Assembly: GCF_900129395.1 (NCBI RefSeq)
Contig: NZ_FQVP01000007.1
Location: 1-64,000 of the forward strand
Reading direction: 5' to 3'
Origin: Pseudosulfitobacter pseudonitzschiae
Lineage (GTDB): Bacteria > Pseudomonadota > Alphaproteobacteria > Rhodobacterales > Rhodobacteraceae
DNA: 64,000 nucleotides
Shown here: positions 61,981 through 64,000 of the stretch, piece by piece
How positions within the stretch are numbered: the first letter of the stretch is position 1
Layout of the letters: every line of letters starts with the position of its first letter
The notes under the pieces: model-generated
Databases searched by the model: none
What the model saw: only the letters and a program-made list of their open reading frames with translations
What the model was told of the DNA's origin: nothing
Program-made: the position numbers and the translations under genes

Positions 61981-62886
61981 ATGGATGACGCCCTTTCCGC
62001 CGAAGCCGAGATGGTCCACGAACGGCCCGGACGGCTGCGTGAATTCTGGTTCTATTTCCGCGAAAACCGAGGCGCCCTATTCGGGTTGGCCATTTTTGCG
62101 GTCTTTGCCTTTTTGGCCGTGTTCGGCCCCTGGGTTGCGCCACATGACGCCACCCAGCAGTTTCGTGGCGCGACGCTGCAACCGCCGGTCTGGCAGGATG
62201 GGGGGACCTGGAACCACATCCTTGGCACCGATCCGCTGGGCCGCGATATGCTGTCCCGCCTGATCGTGGGCGCGCGGTTCTCGTTCTTTGTCGGGGTCTT
62301 TGTTGTGACGATCGCGGCCACGGGCGGGATCATCATCGGGTTGATCGCAGGGTTCTCGCCCAGGTGGGTCGACAGCATCATCATGCGGATCATGGACATT
62401 GTCCTGGCGTTTCCGTCGCTGCTGCTGGCGCTGGTGCTGGTGGCCATTCTGGGGCCGTCGCTGACCAACGCGATGATCGCAATCGCCATCGTGCTGCAAC
62501 CGCATTACGTCCGCCTGACGCGCGCCAGCGTGTTGTCCGAGCGGCAAAAGGACTATGTAACTTCGGCGCGTGTGGCGGGGGCGGGCACGCTTCGGCTGAT
62601 GTTCGTGACCGTGCTGCCGAACTGTCTTGCGCCGATCATCGTGCAGGCGGCGCTGTCGTTCTCGACGGCGATCCTTGATGCCGCGGCCCTTGGGTTCCTG
62701 GGGATGGGGGCACAACCGCCAACCCCGGAATGGGGCACCATGCTGGCCGAAGCCCGTGAATTCATCTTGCGCGCGTGGTGGGTCGTCACCTTTCCCGGTC
62801 TTGCGATCCTTGTCACCGTTCTGGCCATCAACCTGATGGGCGACGGTCTGCGTGACGCACTTGATCCGAAACTGAAGCGGAGCTAG
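61981..62886 (+). CDS. Peptide-type ABC transporter permease (DppC-like)
   Basis: The 301-residue permease has a DppC-like first helix FRENRGALFGLAIFAVFAFL, LGTDPLGRDMLSRLIVGARF and the loop YVTSARVAGAGTLRLMFVTV. It starts one base after the DppB stop. It pairs with DppB in the membrane. Confidence 0.95.
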   Translation: MDDALSAEAEMVHERPGRLREFWFYFRENRGALFGLAIFAVFAFLAVFGPWVAPHDATQQFRGATLQPPVWQDGGTWNHILGTDPLGRDMLSRLIVGARFSFFVGVFVVTIAATGGIIIGLIAGFSPRWVDSIIMRIMDIVLAFPSLLLALVLVAILGPSLTNAMIAIAIVLQPHYVRLTRASVLSERQKDYVTSARVAGAGTLRLMFVTVLPNCLAPIIVQAALSFSTAILDAAALGFLGMGAQPPTPEWGTMLAEAREFILRAWWVVTFPGLAILVTVLAINLMGDGLRDALDPKLKRS

Positions 62887-62889
62887 CGC

Positions 62890-63867
62890 ATGGCCCTTTT
62901 GCGTATCAGAAATCTGAGTGTCGAATTCGCCACCGCAACCGGACAGTTCCGGGCTGTGGACGGGGTGGACCAGGATGTAAACGAAAGCGAAATCCTGGCC
63001 ATTGTCGGTGAAAGCGGGTCGGGTAAATCAGTGTCGATGCTGGCGGTGATGGGGCTGTTGCCGTGGACCGCGACCGTGACAGCGGACGAAATGACCTTTG
63101 ACGGACAAGACCTGTTAAAGATCGATCCGGCAGCCCGTCGCAAGATCATCGGCAAGGACATGGCAATGATCTTTCAAGAGCCGATGTCGTCGCTGAACCC
63201 GTGCTTTACCGTAGGATGGCAAATCCGCGAGGCCCTGCGCAAACATCTTAAGATGGGCCGCCAGGAACGGCAGACCCGTGCCATCGAGCTGTTCGAACAG
63301 GTGGGTATTCCCGATCCCGAGAAGCGCCTGTCGGCATTTCCGCACCAGATGTCGGGTGGCATGAACCAGCGGGTGATGATCGCCATGGCGATTGCATGCA
63401 AACCCAAGCTGCTGATCGCGGACGAACCGACGACCGCGCTGGACGTGACCATTCAGGCGCAAATTCTGGACCTGCTGGCCAAGCTGCGTGACGAAAACGG
63501 CATGGGGCTGGTGTTGATCACACACGATATGGGCGTGGTGGCTGAAACGGCGGAACGCGTCAGCGTGCAATACGCAGGCCAGAAGATCGAAGAGCAGCCG
63601 GTGATGCCGCTGTTCCGCACGCCACACCATCCCTACACCTCGGCGTTGCTGGATGCGCTGCCGGAACGGGCGACGGAAAAGCGGCTGCCGACAATTCCGG
63701 GCGTGGTCCCCGGTCAGTTCGACAGGCCCGCTGGCTGCCTGTTTTCGCCACGGTGCAAATTTGCGACTGACAAATGTCGCACCGATCCGCCGCCGCCCCT
63801 TGGTCCCGACCTTGGATATGCACGGTGTTTCTACCCCCTCAATGTGGACGAAAGGGTTGCGTCATGA
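62890..63867 (+). CDS. Peptide-type ABC transporter ATP-binding protein (DppD-like)
   Basis: The 325-residue ATPase has Walker A GESGSGKS, signature MSGGMNQR, Walker B LLIADEP, H-loop ITHD and the C-terminal oligopeptide/dipeptide extension with four Cys in [15 protein letters not shown]..., RCFYP, typical of an iron-sulfur site in DppD proteins. Its stop overlaps the start of the second ATPase (ATGA). Confidence 0.95.
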   Translation: MALLRIRNLSVEFATATGQFRAVDGVDQDVNESEILAIVGESGSGKSVSMLAVMGLLPWTATVTADEMTFDGQDLLKIDPAARRKIIGKDMAMIFQEPMSSLNPCFTVGWQIREALRKHLKMGRQERQTRAIELFEQVGIPDPEKRLSAFPHQMSGGMNQRVMIAMAIACKPKLLIADEPTTALDVTIQAQILDLLAKLRDENGMGLVLITHDMGVVAETAERVSVQYAGQKIEEQPVMPLFRTPHHPYTSALLDALPERATEKRLPTIPGVVPGQFDRPAGCLFSPRCKFATDKCRTDPPPPLGPDLGYARCFYPLNVDERVAS

Positions 63868-64000
63868 CGAAACCGGTGATGACAGCAACCGCGCTGGAAC
63901 GGCACTATGACGTCTCGGGCGGCTGGCTGCGCGCGTCGCGCACGTTGAAAGCCGTGGCGGGCTTGGACTTTGCTCTCTACCCCGGCAAGACGCTGGCCGT
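63864..64000 (+). CDS. Peptide-type ABC transporter ATP-binding protein (DppF-like), cut by window end
   Basis: The first 45 residues are visible: ATALERHYDVSGGWLRASRT, LKAVAGLDFALYPGKTLAV, the usual DppF N-terminus up to the strand before Walker A. The window stops before any catalytic motif. It completes the DppBCDF set of this importer. Confidence 0.85.
   Translation, partial: MTKPVMTATALERHYDVSGGWLRASRTLKAVAGLDFALYPGKTLA

Overview
The window reads as chromosomal or large-plasmid DNA of an alphaproteobacterium of the Rhodobacteraceae (marine Roseobacter-type). Several things point there: the high-GC coding style, the density of TRAP and ABC importers each paired with its own regulator, GcvA-like LysR, FCD-type GntR and XRE-cupin regulators, and the sequence style of the initiator tRNA. 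This placement is inference from gene content; no rRNA or housekeeping marker is present apart from the tRNA.

Layout. (1) 18-94 initiator tRNA with terminator. (2) 213-8054 a minus-strand operon (polyamine-type ABC importer, amidase, NodB-fold deacetylase/imidase, DUF1989 protein) with a divergent LysR gene. (3) 8534-13991 a TRAP importer, a cyclase-family hydrolase and a fumarylacetoacetase-fold enzyme, with a divergent TetR gene and an operator inside the promoter. (4) 14030-21600 a patchwork: IS21, IS5, IS630 and recombinase remnants, two MFS exporters with TetR and AraC regulators, a duplicated noncoding repeat, and a probably 5'-truncated GrpB-like gene. (5) 21609-27403 a CaCA antiporter, a small membrane-anchored protein, a fused SecDF paralogue and an SLC13 permease. 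(6) 27903-33911 an acetolactate-synthase-like TPP enzyme, a PuuB-like amine oxidase, a polar amino acid ABC importer and an XRE-cupin regulator. (7) 34419-47427 a GntR-controlled cassette: an isocitrate-lyase-superfamily lyase, a VOC protein, an alpha/beta hydrolase, a TRAP importer, an FMN reductase, then a branched-chain-amino-acid-type ABC importer and an SDR. Four near-identical GTATAC palindromes tie it together. (8) 47729-55127 a hexuronate/aldonate locus: GntR, TRAP, a L-idonate/L-gulonate dehydrogenase-like enzyme, UxuA and UxuB. (9) 55591-57245 a zinc alcohol dehydrogenase divergent from an Lrp-type regulator. (10) 57498-64000 an XRE-cupin regulator, a dipeptide-type ABC importer and an M24 peptidase, cut by the window end.

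How it works together. Almost every block is a self-contained uptake-plus-catabolism cassette: binding protein, membrane parts, one to five enzymes and a dedicated one-component regulator, usually divergent. In four blocks a strong hairpin follows the binding-protein gene, which would raise its dose over the membrane parts. Dead insertion sequences lie at several cassette borders, so the region looks assembled by repeated insertion. The least understood and most promising cassettes are (7), (2) and (5).
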